The notes: generated from the sequence alone by a model not told the origin. Shown: positions 7,336 through 14,560, counted from the first letter of the stretch. The stretch: DNA of 20,930 nt from Anaerolineae bacterium (GCA_020853075.1 JADYZS010000421.1:1-20930); one strand, 5' to 3'. Numbers and translations are program-made.

Positions 7336-7370
7336 AAGGGTGATGTCCTGGTCCACTAGACGATGGGGGC
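7298..7370 (-). tRNA. tRNA-Glu (anticodon UUC)
   Basis: The 73-nt cloverleaf reads on the minus strand. The acceptor stem is GCCCCCA paired with TGGGGGC, and the discriminator is A. The D arm is followed by an anticodon stem TCACC/GGTGG with loop CTTTCAA, anticodon TTC (7334-7336). The T arm is GGGGTTCGAATCCCC. The 3' CCA is not encoded; the genome continues CTGAACC. Its 3' half overlaps, antisense, the end of the toxin-like ORF. Confidence 0.96.
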
Positions 7371-7386
7371 GCAGCACACCTTGCGC

Positions 7387-7415
7387 ATTGTAGCACGGAT
7401 GCGCGGGCGCGTCAA
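7387..7415 (-). promoter_or_regulatory. Sigma70-type promoter for tRNA-Glu
   Basis: On the minus strand, TTGACG (7410-7415), 17 nt, TACAAT (7387-7392). Predicted +1 near 7380, 10 nt before the mature tRNA. The -35 begins 12 bp after the aldolase stop, so the tRNA has its own promoter. Confidence 0.75.
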
Positions 7416-7427
7416 ATAAGAAGAAAT

Positions 7428-8186
7428 CTAATACCCACCCTGCTTCTGCTCGCCCTCACCGATGGGGCATCCTCCCAACAGATCGCAGATGCCGCAGGAC
7501 TTGCACAAATCCTCGGCCTCGCCCTCTTTCATCAGGCCCCGCGCCTGGCGCAAGCGGGCCAGCCGTCCCGCCTCCGACGGCGGAAACGGCTTCTCCTTGC
7601 CCAGTTGCAACAGCGTTAGCGTGATCTGCGCGGTGTGCTCCACCTTTTCCAGTTTCAGATAGGCTTCCATGACAGAGTTGCCGACGGTCACCGAGCCGTG
7701 CCGCTCCAACATAAGCACATCGTAGCGCTTGATCGGCTCGGTGATGAGGGCCGCGCTCTCGGCGCTGGCGGGGAAGGCGTAGGGGAGTGTGGGGATGAGT
7801 CCCAGCGTGACGATGACCTCCGGCAGGAGGCAGCGGGCCAGGCTGACGCCCGCGATGGAGAGTGCGATGGCAACAGGGGGATGCGCATGGACAACCGCCT
7901 TGATGTCGGGCCGCTGCTTGTAGGCCTCAATGTGCAGGCGGATCTCGCTGGACGGCTTGCGGAGGCGCGCCGGGCCGTAGCGCGGGCCGACCGGCTGCCC
8001 GTCCATGTCCACCACCAGCAGATCCTCCGGCCTCACCAGTCCCTTGCTCAGATTATTTGGCGTGCAGAGGATGCTCCCATCCCGCAGGCGCGCCGATACG
8101 TTGCCGTCGGTGGCGGCGACAAAATCCTTCGCGTGCATCAGGTGGCAGACGTCTGCGATCTCTCGCCGCAGGTCGTTGTCCATCAT
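7428..8186 (-). CDS. Class II aldolase/adducin family protein, fuculose-phosphate-aldolase-like, with a four-Cys tail
   Basis: Zinc-dependent class II aldolase that probably cleaves or forms a sugar phosphate such as L-fuculose-1-phosphate; the substrate is unknown. The 252-residue protein shows GNVSAR (28-33), TPNNLSKG (42-49), PSSEIRLH with the catalytic Glu81, VVHAHPP with zinc ligands His100 and His102, and LERHGSVTVG with the third ligand His163. The catalytic set is complete. The protein then extends past the usual fold into a tail with Cys228, Cys231, Cys234 and Cys240 (CKSCGICDLLGGCPIG), which looks like a metal or iron-sulphur site and is unusual for the family. The ATG at 8186 (MetMet) has GGAGA about 8 nt upstream. 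No other sugar-catabolic gene is adjacent. Confidence 0.85.
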   Translation of the reverse strand: MMDNDLRREIADVCHLMHAKDFVAATDGNVSARLRDGSILCTPNNLSKGLVRPEDLLVVDMDGQPVGPRYGPARLRKPSSEIRLHIEAYKQRPDIKAVVHAHPPVAIALSIAGVSLARCLLPEVIVTLGLIPTLPYAFPASAESAALITEPIKRYDVLMLERHGSVTVGNSVMEAYLKLEKVEHTAQITLTLLQLGKEKPFPPSEAGRLARLRQARGLMKEGEAEDLCKSCGICDLLGGCPIGEGEQKQGGY

Positions 8187-8249
8187 GAGATGACTCTCCG
8201 GGTGCTTGGTGGTAAGAGACTATGTCAAAAGACCACAGATGGGCTTCAG

Positions 8250-8333
8250 GTCAGCGGATGGGTAGCGGATTAGCGGATGGTCTTCGCATGGCGGCGATCA
8301 TCCGCAAATCCGCTACGAGTAGCATCCGCTGAC
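8250..8333. repeat. Palindromic repeat built from AGCGGAT units
   Basis: GTCAGCGGATG (8250-8260) is followed by two further AGCGGAT units. It is mirrored by ATCCGC and ATCCGCT, then CATCCGCTGAC (8323-8333). The result is an imperfect 84-bp palindrome filling the gap between the queuosine-precursor transporter and the aldolase gene. A half copy is at 9082-9109. Confidence 0.8.
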
Positions 8334-8335
8334 TC

Positions 8336-9037
8336 CTACGACCGCAGGCCCTCCCAGGCGAAGGGGTTGAAATCGGTGTCACGGTCGTAATAATCTTCCT
8401 GTTCCGCCCGCTTCAGGAAACCGACAACCCGGTAGGTGAGTGGCGTCGCCAATGCCTCAAACGCGACCTTGAAGACGTAGTTGGAGACAAGGATGCTGGC
8501 AAGAAGGCTTGTGGGCAGCGTCCCTGCAAAGGCGATCAGGACGAAGAGCGACGTATCCACCGCCTGGCCGATTATAGTAGAGCCGATGGTGCGGGTCCAC
8601 AGGAAACGCCCCTGCGTCAGCACTTTCAACTTGGCGAGCGTGAAGGAGTTGGAGAACTCACCGGCCCAGTAGGCGATGAGCGAGCCGATGACGATGCGCG
8701 GCGTGGTGCCGAGGATCGCCACGTAGGCCGATTGGCCCTCCCATCCCTCAGCCGGAGGGAGCGCGCCGACGACGGCATAGACGGCGGCCATGAGCGCGGC
8801 GCAGAAGAAACCGATCCAGATCACGCGGCGAGACCGCCGGTAGCCGTACACTTCGGTCAAGATGTCGCCGAAGATGTAACTGAGAGGAAAGAGGATCGTA
8901 CCGCCGTCAAAGGTGAAGGGGCCCATGTCCAGGATTTTGCTGGATGCTGTGTTGCTGATGAGGAGCACCGCCACGAACAGGGCCATCACGAGGTCAAAGT
9001 AACGGTACGCGCGCCGCACAGGTATCTCCAAGTCCAC
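8336..9037 (-). CDS. Queuosine precursor transporter (YhhQ/QPTR family)
   Basis: Inner-membrane protein that takes up queuosine precursors (preQ0, preQ1 or queuine) for modification of GUN-anticodon tRNAs. The 233-residue protein is mostly hydrophobic with about six membrane segments. It carries the family signature: LLISNTASSKI (25-35), then GGTILFPLSYIFGDILTEVY (45-64) and GYRRSRRVIW (65-74), with further conserved helices to about 210. It ends in a polar tail. The start is a GTG at 9037-9035, supported by the family N-terminus. An extended -10 element only 11 nt upstream leaves a leader of about 5 nt with no Shine-Dalgarno, so translation is probably leaderless-like. No queuosine biosynthesis gene is in the window, which fits a salvage role. 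Which precursor it carries is unknown. Confidence 0.9.
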   Translation of the reverse strand: MDLEIPVRRAYRYFDLVMALFVAVLLISNTASSKILDMGPFTFDGGTILFPLSYIFGDILTEVYGYRRSRRVIWIGFFCAALMAAVYAVVGALPPAEGWEGQSAYVAILGTTPRIVIGSLIAYWAGEFSNSFTLAKLKVLTQGRFLWTRTIGSTIIGQAVDTSLFVLIAFAGTLPTSLLASILVSNYVFKVAFEALATPLTYRVVGFLKRAEQEDYYDRDTDFNPFAWEGLRS

Positions 9038-9048
9038 AAGTTGAGCCG

Positions 9049-9057
9049 ATTATACCA
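9049..9057 (-). promoter_or_regulatory. Extended -10 promoter for the queuosine-precursor transporter
   Basis: TGGTATAAT on the minus strand, with no recognisable -35 at the expected distance. Predicted +1 at 9042, five nt before the GTG. The surrounding TGTGGTATAAT is identical to that upstream of mutS. Confidence 0.65.
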
Positions 9058-9081
9058 CAGCCTGCAGCATGGCCGAAATCA

Positions 9082-9109
9082 TCAGCGGATAGGTAGCAGA
9101 TTAGCGGAT
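9082..9109. repeat. Half copy of the AGCGGAT repeat
   Basis: Matches 8251-8278 at 26 of 28 positions (TCAGCGGAT, then AGCAGATTAGCGGAT). It lacks the mirrored half. It sits upstream of the queuosine-precursor transporter promoter. Confidence 0.7.
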
Positions 9110-9130
9110 TTATGCGCCCACGGGACTTTT

Positions 9131-9171
9131 CCCCCTCTCCCGAAATTGGGAGAGGGGGCAGGGGGTGAGGG
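9131..9171. repeat. Palindromic intergenic repeat, CCCTCACCC family, copy 3
   Basis: CCCCCTCTCCC and GGGAGAGGGGG pair around GAAATT (9131-9158), followed by CAGGGGGTGAGGG. It ends 7 bp after the end of the reductase gene as read on the minus strand, a position suited to terminating its transcript. Confidence 0.8.
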
Positions 9172-9177
9172 ACCGAG

Positions 9178-10218
9178 CTACAGCCGCTTCTCGCTGGAAT
9201 GGCCGGGGAAGATCCGGCTCTTGGGGTCTATGTAATTCTTAGCGCAGTTCACCGCGACGGTGACTTCGCCGAAGCCGGTAGCAATGAGGCTGAGGGCCAC
9301 GGAGTCGGCGGGGGCTGCGATGTCACCGGCAGCATAGACACCGGGGATGTTCGTCTCGTAGCGACCGTTCACCACGATGGAACGCTTGTCTATGTGGAGT
9401 CCCCACTCGGTGATGGGCCCCAGGTCGGCCCGGAAGCCGAGGCTGAGGAGGACGGCGTCCACCGGCAGGCGCATCTCTTCCATCGTCTTGTTGTCGTAGA
9501 TCACGGCCTCCTGCACCGCGTGGTTGCCGTGCAGTTCCTTCAGTTCGTAGAAGAGCTTGACGTGCACCGGAGAGCGCATCAATTCGGTCACACTCGCCTC
9601 GTGGGCCCGGAAGCCATCGCGCCGGTGGATGAGCGTAACCTCACTGGCCCAGTCTTTCAGGCCCAAGGCCCAATCCACTGCCGAATCGCCGCCGCCCACG
9701 ACCAGGATTCGTTTCTGGCGGAAGGGGCGCTTATCTTTGACAAAGTAATAGACGCCTTTGCCTTCAAACCGCGTGATCGTGGGGTTGTCCATCTTGTTAG
9801 GCGCGAACGCGCCCACACCAGCGCAGATGACGACCGTCCGGCTCCAGTGAGTCGCCGTCTCCGTCGTGAGGCGAAGGATGCCATTCTCCTCGCGCTTCAG
9901 ATCAAGCACCCGCTCCCCGTAACACATCGTGGGGTTGAAGGCCATGGTCTGCTCTACCAACTGGCGAACCAGGTCTTTCGCCAAAATGCGCGGGAAACCG
10001 GCCACGTCGTAGATGTACTTCTCCGGGTAGAGAACCGCGAGTTGTCCGCCGGGTTCGGGGAGGGCTTCAATGATCTTTGTGTGCATCTCCCGCAAACCGG
10101 CATAAAATGCGCCGAACAGCCCTACGGGCCCGGCGCCGATCAACGTGATGTCATAGACATCTCGCCCTTCTGCGGGCGCTTCCCGCTTCCGCACGGGAAC
10201 GGGATCCACCGTCGCCAT
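9178..10218 (-). CDS. Thioredoxin-reductase-like ferredoxin/flavodoxin--NADP+ reductase
   Basis: FAD-dependent reductase that passes electrons between NADPH and ferredoxin or flavodoxin in the cytoplasm. The 346-residue protein has an FAD-binding GAGPVG (28-33) near the N-terminus, then PEPGGQLAVLYPEKYIYDVAGFP (about 54-76). The NAD(P)-binding VVGGGDSAVDWA has its glycines at 175-177, and a C-terminal FAD motif reads GVYAAGDIA. It lacks the redox-active CxxC of thioredoxin reductase, which separates the two families. The ATG at 10218 has a full AAGGAGG (10223-10229) 4 nt upstream. It is the last gene of a three-gene cluster with two small membrane proteins (gaps 41 and 67 bp). A repeat just downstream may act as terminator. 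Confidence 0.92.
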   Translation of the reverse strand: MATVDPVPVRKREAPAEGRDVYDITLIGAGPVGLFGAFYAGLREMHTKIIEALPEPGGQLAVLYPEKYIYDVAGFPRILAKDLVRQLVEQTMAFNPTMCYGERVLDLKREENGILRLTTETATHWSRTVVICAGVGAFAPNKMDNPTITRFEGKGVYYFVKDKRPFRQKRILVVGGGDSAVDWALGLKDWASEVTLIHRRDGFRAHEASVTELMRSPVHVKLFYELKELHGNHAVQEAVIYDNKTMEEMRLPVDAVLLSLGFRADLGPITEWGLHIDKRSIVVNGRYETNIPGVYAAGDIAAPADSVALSLIATGFGEVTVAVNCAKNYIDPKSRIFPGHSSEKRL

Positions 10219-10259
10219 ACAACCTCCTTAGTGGCTCATTCTGTCAGGCCTGGGGCCGG

Positions 10260-10460
10260 TCAGTCTCGCTTGACCAGATCGGACAACTGGCGCGCGACGC
10301 CTATAACTGCGAGACCCAACTTGAACCAATCGCCTGGGCTGGCTTTGACGTGGGAAGTCTCGCCATCGTCGTCGTTGCCCAGGACGGCCCAGGCCAACGC
10401 TCCTCCGAGGATGGCACCCACTATGACTCCGATGAGGAGACCACGGCTTCGTCGTCGCAT
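10260..10460 (-). CDS. Small single-pass membrane protein, unknown function
   Basis: 66 residues. A basic start (MRRRSRG) leads into one glycine-rich membrane helix (about 8-27, GLLIGVIVGAILGGALAWAV), then an acidic GNDDDGE patch and a short helix ending LSDLVKRD. The layout recalls YtxH-like small proteins, but similarity is too weak to name a family. The charge pattern predicts a cytoplasmic N-terminus (positive-inside rule). The ATG at 10460 has GAGGAA upstream, though the spacing is long. It lies 67 bp after a second small membrane protein and 41 bp before the reductase on the same strand, so the three are probably co-transcribed. Confidence 0.6.
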   Translation of the reverse strand: MRRRSRGLLIGVIVGAILGGALAWAVLGNDDDGETSHVKASPGDWFKLGLAVIGVARQLSDLVKRD

Positions 10461-10527
10461 CGTGCTTCTTCCTCGCTCTCTTTAGGCGTTTCCAGGCAAC
10501 GCACACGCGCCGGGCGGCCACGTTTCA

Positions 10528-10812
10528 CTAGCGCGTCATTCTGCGCGCGGCTCGCGCCATGCCGCTCCACGCGGCCTTGCGCGCTTCAATTGCCATCATA
10601 GGTTGGGCGAGCGTCCGGGTGACTTGCTCCGTCTGGCCCGCGATGCGGCTGAAGACCAGGCGCACCTGCCGGAAGAGGATCAGCATCTTAGCCCGCAACG
10701 CCATGAGCCCCTTGACGATGAAGAAGAGGACAATAAGCGGCACAATACTGAGAATGATGCCCTCTATTGCCAGTAGGACCAACGCAATGTCGCGTGCCTG
10801 AGCCAGTGTCAC
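10528..10812 (-). CDS. Small membrane protein, unknown function
   Basis: 94 residues with the GTG start at 10812-10810. An upstream in-frame ATG (10896) was rejected because the likely promoter (-10 at 10851-10856, +1 near 10844) lies inside that extension, while GAGG sits 5 nt before this GTG. The protein has one or two closely spaced hydrophobic helices (ALVLLAIEGIILSIVPLIVLFFIV, about 10-33, given here as a region). A basic amphipathic segment follows (RAKMLILFRQVRLVFSRIAG), then a polar tail. It is the first gene of the probable operon with the next small membrane protein and the reductase. No function can be assigned. Confidence 0.6.
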   Translation of the reverse strand: MTLAQARDIALVLLAIEGIILSIVPLIVLFFIVKGLMALRAKMLILFRQVRLVFSRIAGQTEQVTRTLAQPMMAIEARKAAWSGMARAARRMTR

Positions 10813-10850
10813 GTGAGCCTCGCCAACGCCCTCAGCCTGACTTCGTGCGT

Positions 10851-10879
10851 ATTCTAACAGAAAGGGCAGGGGGATGCAA
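10851..10879 (-). promoter_or_regulatory. Sigma70-type promoter for the small-membrane-protein/reductase operon
   Basis: On the minus strand, TTGCAT (10874-10879), 17 nt, TAGAAT (10851-10856). Predicted +1 near 10844. The -35 lies in the loop of the putative ileS terminator. Confidence 0.6.
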
Positions 10880-10892
10880 CTATTCCCTGCCC
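10864..10892 (-). terminator. Putative terminator after ileS
   Basis: GGGCAGGG and CCCTGCCC (8 perfect pairs, 10885-10892 and 10864-10871) around a 13-nt loop, followed by TTTCTGTT. The stem is strong but the U-tract is interrupted. It starts 40 bp after the ileS stop. Confidence 0.55.
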
Positions 10893-10931
10893 TCATCTTT
10901 TATTTCGTGCGGTTAAGACGGCAGAGCGAAT

Positions 10932-13900
10932 CTATGCCTTTTGACGCGCGATGCCGACAGTCACTGGCGCGGTGCCTAAGGCGAAGGTCTCACGGCGTTT
11001 CGCAGCAGGTAGCATCTCCGGCAGCAGTGCCGTTGCCAGGGTCTCCCGCTGGATGTAATCGGCCTGCTCTGTCAGTACCTCCACGAGTTCAGGGTCTGCC
11101 TGGTAGTAGAGGGTGATGCGGTCATCCAGTTGCAGATCCATCTCCTTACGCAAGAGTTGCACCCGGCGCACGAACTCTCGCGCCAGCCCTTCATCGGCGA
11201 GGGACTCATCTACGTGGGTATCCACCGCGACCACCAGCCCATCTTCGCTGGCGATGGCGAGGCCCGACTTCGGCTGTGCCTGCACCAGCACTTCGGCGGG
11301 TGCGAGGGTGATGGCCTGGCCGTTGACCTGGAAGTTGAGACTTTCGCCGCGGCGGAGACGGCGCGCCGCATCGTTTGGGTTCAAGGCGGCCAGACCCGCG
11401 CGCACCGCCGGGAAGAGGCTGCCGAACTTGGGCCCCAGCAGTTTATTGTTGGGCAGGAGACGATAGTTCACCAGCTCTGCCTCGTCCGCGGCGAAGCCGA
11501 GTTCTTTGACGTTCACCTCGTCGGCCACCAGGGCGCGCAGCCGTTCCAACGCTGCCTGCTCTGCCAGTGACGTCGTCACGACGACGGCCCTCGCCAGGGG
11601 CTGGCGCAGCTTCAGGTTGGCCGTGGCGCGGGCCGAACGTCCCAGCCGCGCCGCGCGCAGGGCCACGTCCATGTCGGCCAGTAGTGCCGCGTCCTCTGCG
11701 CTCAACGGCTGCGCCACCGGCCAGTCGTTGTGGTGTACGCTCTCCGGCGCGGACACACCCACCGCGCGCACCAGGTTTTGGTACATCGCCTCGGTGGTGA
11801 AGGGGATGAAGGGCGCCAGGAGTTTGCACAAGGTCGCGAGCACATTGTAGAGGGTGCGGTAAGCCGCGTCCTTGTCCGCGTCGGCCTCCGTCTTCCAGAA
11901 GCGGCGACGGCTGCGGCGCACGTACCAGTTGCTCAGGTCTTCCACAAAGGCTTCCAGGTAGCGCGTGGCCGCGTAAGCATCATAATCGTCCAGGGCAGCG
12001 GTGACGCCGTCCGTGACCGCGCTCATCTTCGCCAGAATCCACCTGTCCAGCAGAGAGAGGGCCGGGTCTGCCGTGTGGACGTCCGTGCTCTGAGCAGGCT
12101 TCCAGCCATCAATGCGCGCGTAGGTGACGAAGAAACTGTACACGTTCCAGAGAGGGATGAGGAAGCGTCGGCGCGTCTCGTTGGCCGGGCCGTGACCGAA
12201 GTTGAGATTCAGTTCCGGTTTTTGGCAGCAGTACATCCAGCGCATGGTGTCCACGCCGATGGTCTCGGCGGCATCGTCAAACCAGATGGCGTTGCCCTTG
12301 CTCTTGTGCATCTCCTCGCCGTGTTCGTCGCGCACCAGGGCGAAGCCGAGGACGTTCAGGAAGGGCGGGCGGTTCTCCAACACGGTGCTCATCGCCAGGA
12401 GACTGTAGAACCAGTTGCGGAACTGGCCGGGGAACGACTCGGTGATGAAGTGCGCGGGGAACCATTTCTTCCAGTAGGCGCGGTCGTGGCGATACTCCAA
12501 GGTGGAGTAGGGCACGATGCCTGCATCCAACCAGGGATTGCCCACGTCGGCGATGCGCGAGACCACCTCGCCGCAATTCTGGCAGCGGATTTTCACGGCA
12601 TCTATCCAGGGCCGGTGTGGCGAATGTCCCTCAAACTCCGCCCAGCCCGCGATGGCCCGCTCTTTCAGTTCCACCTCGCTGCCGATGACCTCAAAACGAC
12701 CACACGACTTGCACTCGTAGATGGGCAGCGCGAGCCCCCAGTATCGTTTCTTGGAGATCATCCAATCGTCCATGTGGCGCAGCCAGTCCAGTTCGCGTTC
12801 CAGGCCGAAGGCGGGGAGCCAGCGGATTTGTTCGGTGACCGCCATGATGTCGTGGCGCAGTTGGTCCATGCTGATGAACCACTCGTCCACCAGACGGAAG
12901 ACCAGTTCCGACTTGCAGCGCCAGCAGGTGGGATCGCGGTGGGTATATGCTTCAATGCGGTAGGCGAGCCCCTTCCGCTCCAGGTCGGCGAAGATGGGGT
13001 CGGCTGATTCTTCTACGCTCGTGCCCGTGAGAAAGTTGAAGCCCTCCACGAAATTGCCGAACTCGTCCAGGGGCGCGAGCGCAGGGAGCCCATCCCGCTG
13101 GCCCAAGTCAAAGTCCTCCGCGCCACAGCCCGGCGCGATGTGCACGATGCCGGTTCCCTCCGTTTCGCCCACGGCATCCCAGGGGATGATCCGGTGTGCT
13201 TCGGGTACGCCCGCGGCTTTGGCCGCCGGTAATTCGTCAAAGGGGCCGTGGTAGCGCCAGCCAAGCATCTCCGCGCCTTTGAGTTCGCCCAGCACCTCGT
13301 ACTTACCCCGCAGGACGTGCACGGTGCCCTTGGAGAGGTAGTAAGTCTCATATCCCTGGCGCACCTTTACATAAGTCAAGTCGGGATGGACGGCGGCGGC
13401 GACGTTGGAGGTGAGGGTCCAGGGCGTCGTCGTCCACACCAGGAGAGATTCGCCGGGGCTATCCTTCAGTGGGAAGCGGAGCGTAATGCTGCGGTGCGTC
13501 AGTTCCTGGTAGCCCTCGGTGACGATCTCGTGTTGGCTGATGCCGGTGGCGCAACGGGGGCACCAAGGCATGACGTCGTGGCCTTTATAGACGTATCCCT
13601 TCTCGTGGCAGCGTTTGAGGAACATCCAGATGCAGTAGTTGTTCTCGTCGGCCATCGTGTGGTACGAGTTGTCCCAATCCATCCAGTAGCCCAGGCGGAT
13701 GGATTGCTGCGTCTGGACGCCGGAGAACTTGCGCACGCGTTCCTTGCACAATTCCACGAAGCGCGCGATGCCGAAGGCTTCTATATCGCGCTTGGTCTGG
13801 AAGCCCAACTCTTTCTCTACCTCTACCTCAATCCACAGCCCTTGCCCGTCAAAGCCGTTCTGGTAGCGCGTGTCGTAGCCCTGCATCGCCTTGTAGCGAT

Positions 13901-14105
13901 TCCACAGGTCTTTGTAGGTGCGGCCCCAGGCATGGTGCACGCCCATGGGGTTGTTGGCCGTGATGGGCCCGTCAATGAACGACCAGTGCTTCTTCCCCAG
14001 GTTGAGCGCGCGTCGCTTCTCAAAGGCTTGGGTTTCGCCCCACCATTTCAGGATATCGCGCTCCAGCGCGGGAAAATCGGGCTTGTTGGATACTTCTTGG
14101 AACAT
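10932..14105 (-). CDS. ileS: Isoleucyl-tRNA synthetase, HHAW/HKSKGN subtype
   Basis: Charges tRNA-Ile with isoleucine and edits mischarged valine. The 1057-residue protein has a Rossmann catalytic core where the usual HIGH is replaced by HHAW (57-60, in NNPMGVHHAWGRTYKD) and KMSKS by MHKSKGN (599-605). The CP1 editing domain is present (WTTTPWTLTSN and GTGIVHIAPGCGAEDFD). A zinc-binding pair, CKSCG and CQNCG, lies before the catalytic half's end. The anticodon-binding helices (LLDRWILAKM, SNWYVRRSRRRFW) and a long C-terminal region containing LKLRQPLARAVVV complete it. These replacements match a recognised divergent IleRS group rather than random decay. The ATG at 14105 has GGAGGA 4 nt upstream. 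No promoter or T-box lies directly before it; the nearest is the leader 1.2 kb upstream before alaX. Confidence 0.93.
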   Translation of the reverse strand: MFQEVSNKPDFPALERDILKWWGETQAFEKRRALNLGKKHWSFIDGPITANNPMGVHHAWGRTYKDLWNRYKAMQGYDTRYQNGFDGQGLWIEVEVEKELGFQTKRDIEAFGIARFVELCKERVRKFSGVQTQQSIRLGYWMDWDNSYHTMADENNYCIWMFLKRCHEKGYVYKGHDVMPWCPRCATGISQHEIVTEGYQELTHRSITLRFPLKDSPGESLLVWTTTPWTLTSNVAAAVHPDLTYVKVRQGYETYYLSKGTVHVLRGKYEVLGELKGAEMLGWRYHGPFDELPAAKAAGVPEAHRIIPWDAVGETEGTGIVHIAPGCGAEDFDLGQRDGLPALAPLDEFGNFVEGFNFLTGTSVEESADPIFADLERKGLAYRIEAYTHRDPTCWRCKSELVFRLVDEWFISMDQLRHDIMAVTEQIRWLPAFGLERELDWLRHMDDWMISKKRYWGLALPIYECKSCGRFEVIGSEVELKERAIAGWAEFEGHSPHRPWIDAVKIRCQNCGEVVSRIADVGNPWLDAGIVPYSTLEYRHDRAYWKKWFPAHFITESFPGQFRNWFYSLLAMSTVLENRPPFLNVLGFALVRDEHGEEMHKSKGNAIWFDDAAETIGVDTMRWMYCCQKPELNLNFGHGPANETRRRFLIPLWNVYSFFVTYARIDGWKPAQSTDVHTADPALSLLDRWILAKMSAVTDGVTAALDDYDAYAATRYLEAFVEDLSNWYVRRSRRRFWKTEADADKDAAYRTLYNVLATLCKLLAPFIPFTTEAMYQNLVRAVGVSAPESVHHNDWPVAQPLSAEDAALLADMDVALRAARLGRSARATANLKLRQPLARAVVVTTSLAEQAALERLRALVADEVNVKELGFAADEAELVNYRLLPNNKLLGPKFGSLFPAVRAGLAALNPNDAARRLRRGESLNFQVNGQAITLAPAEVLVQAQPKSGLAIASEDGLVVAVDTHVDESLADEGLAREFVRRVQLLRKEMDLQLDDRITLYYQADPELVEVLTEQADYIQRETLATALLPEMLPAAKRRETFALGTAPVTVGIARQKA

Positions 14106-14150
14106 AAATCCTCCAATGTTTCGCGGGATGCACCGATGACAGTGGATAGA

Positions 14151-14218
14151 GTCAGCGGATGCCTGCGGCGTAGCGGATTAACGGATAACGCTCCTGTCGG
14201 CAGTCGGTATCCGTTGAC
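14151..14218. repeat. AGCGGAT-family repeat, diverged palindromic copy
   Basis: Begins GTCAGCGGATG, continues TAGCGGATTAACGGAT, and ends TATCCGTTGAC, the drifted mirror of the start. It resembles the element at 8250-8333. Confidence 0.7.
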
Positions 14219-14235
14219 TTGAAAATAGCCTCGCG

Positions 14236-14367
14236 GTCATTCTGAGCGGGTTAACCTCAAGACTACCGCCTAGAGCCATGACCAGCGAAGAATCTCACAC
14301 CACTCCGAGATGCTTCGGCCCACAGTGTGCCGATCTGTGCCCGGCAAACTGCGGGCCTCAGCATGAC
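14236..14367. repeat. Nested palindromic repeat, GTCATTCTGAG family
   Basis: Outer arms GTCATTCTGAG (14236-14246) and CTCAGCATGAC (14357-14367) pair with one mismatch. Inner arms CGAAGAATCTC (14286-14296) and GAGATGCTTCG (14307-14317) also pair with one mismatch. The 132-bp element lies in the alaX-ileS gap. Confidence 0.75.
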
Positions 14368-14410
14368 ATTTTCATGCGGGGTGGTGAAGAGAGTTCATGA
14401 TGACTAATCC

Positions 14411-14470
14411 GTCGCTTGCACCTCGTCGGCGACGTATATACGGTGCTGTAACTCTACGGTGCAAGCCGAC
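14411..14470. repeat. Inverted repeat
   Basis: GTCGCTTGCACC (14411-14422) and GGTGCAAGCCGAC (14458-14470) pair with one bulged base around a 35-nt interior. Confidence 0.6.
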
Positions 14471-14560
14471 AGGCTATGGCGTAGCCAATCCGCTGACCGA
14501 GACAGTTCATTATCTCTTAAGATAGTTGCAAGTCTCCGCGCTCTCCGCGGTAAAATTTAG

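Larger units (their letters stand above)
14106..14560. other. 455-bp gene-free gap between alaX and ileS, filled with repeats
   Basis: No gene, promoter or T-box is seen. It holds an AGCGGAT-type repeat (14151-14218), a nested GTCATTCTGAG palindrome (14236-14367), a smaller inverted repeat (14411-14470), a half AGCGGAT unit (14481-14497) and two GCGGAGA units (around 14534-14551). Confidence 0.7.

Noticed and set aside
7298..7370. An integrated element bounded by a duplicated tRNA-Glu 3' end
   Set aside because: No second copy of the tRNA 3' sequence and no integrase are visible in the window.
8200..8228. TTGACA (8223-8228) as the aldolase promoter
   Set aside because: At 17 nt the -10 position reads GCACCC, which is not a plausible -10 element.
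9199..10485. A 428-codon plus-strand open frame
   Set aside because: Antisense to the reductase and a small membrane protein gene; no recognisable domain in its translation.
10813..10896. ATG start at 10896 for the small membrane protein
   Set aside because: The extension covers the probable promoter and the ileS terminator; GTG 10812 has GAGG at good distance.
11730..13007. A 425-codon plus-strand open frame
   Set aside because: Antisense to ileS; codon pattern belongs to the opposite strand.
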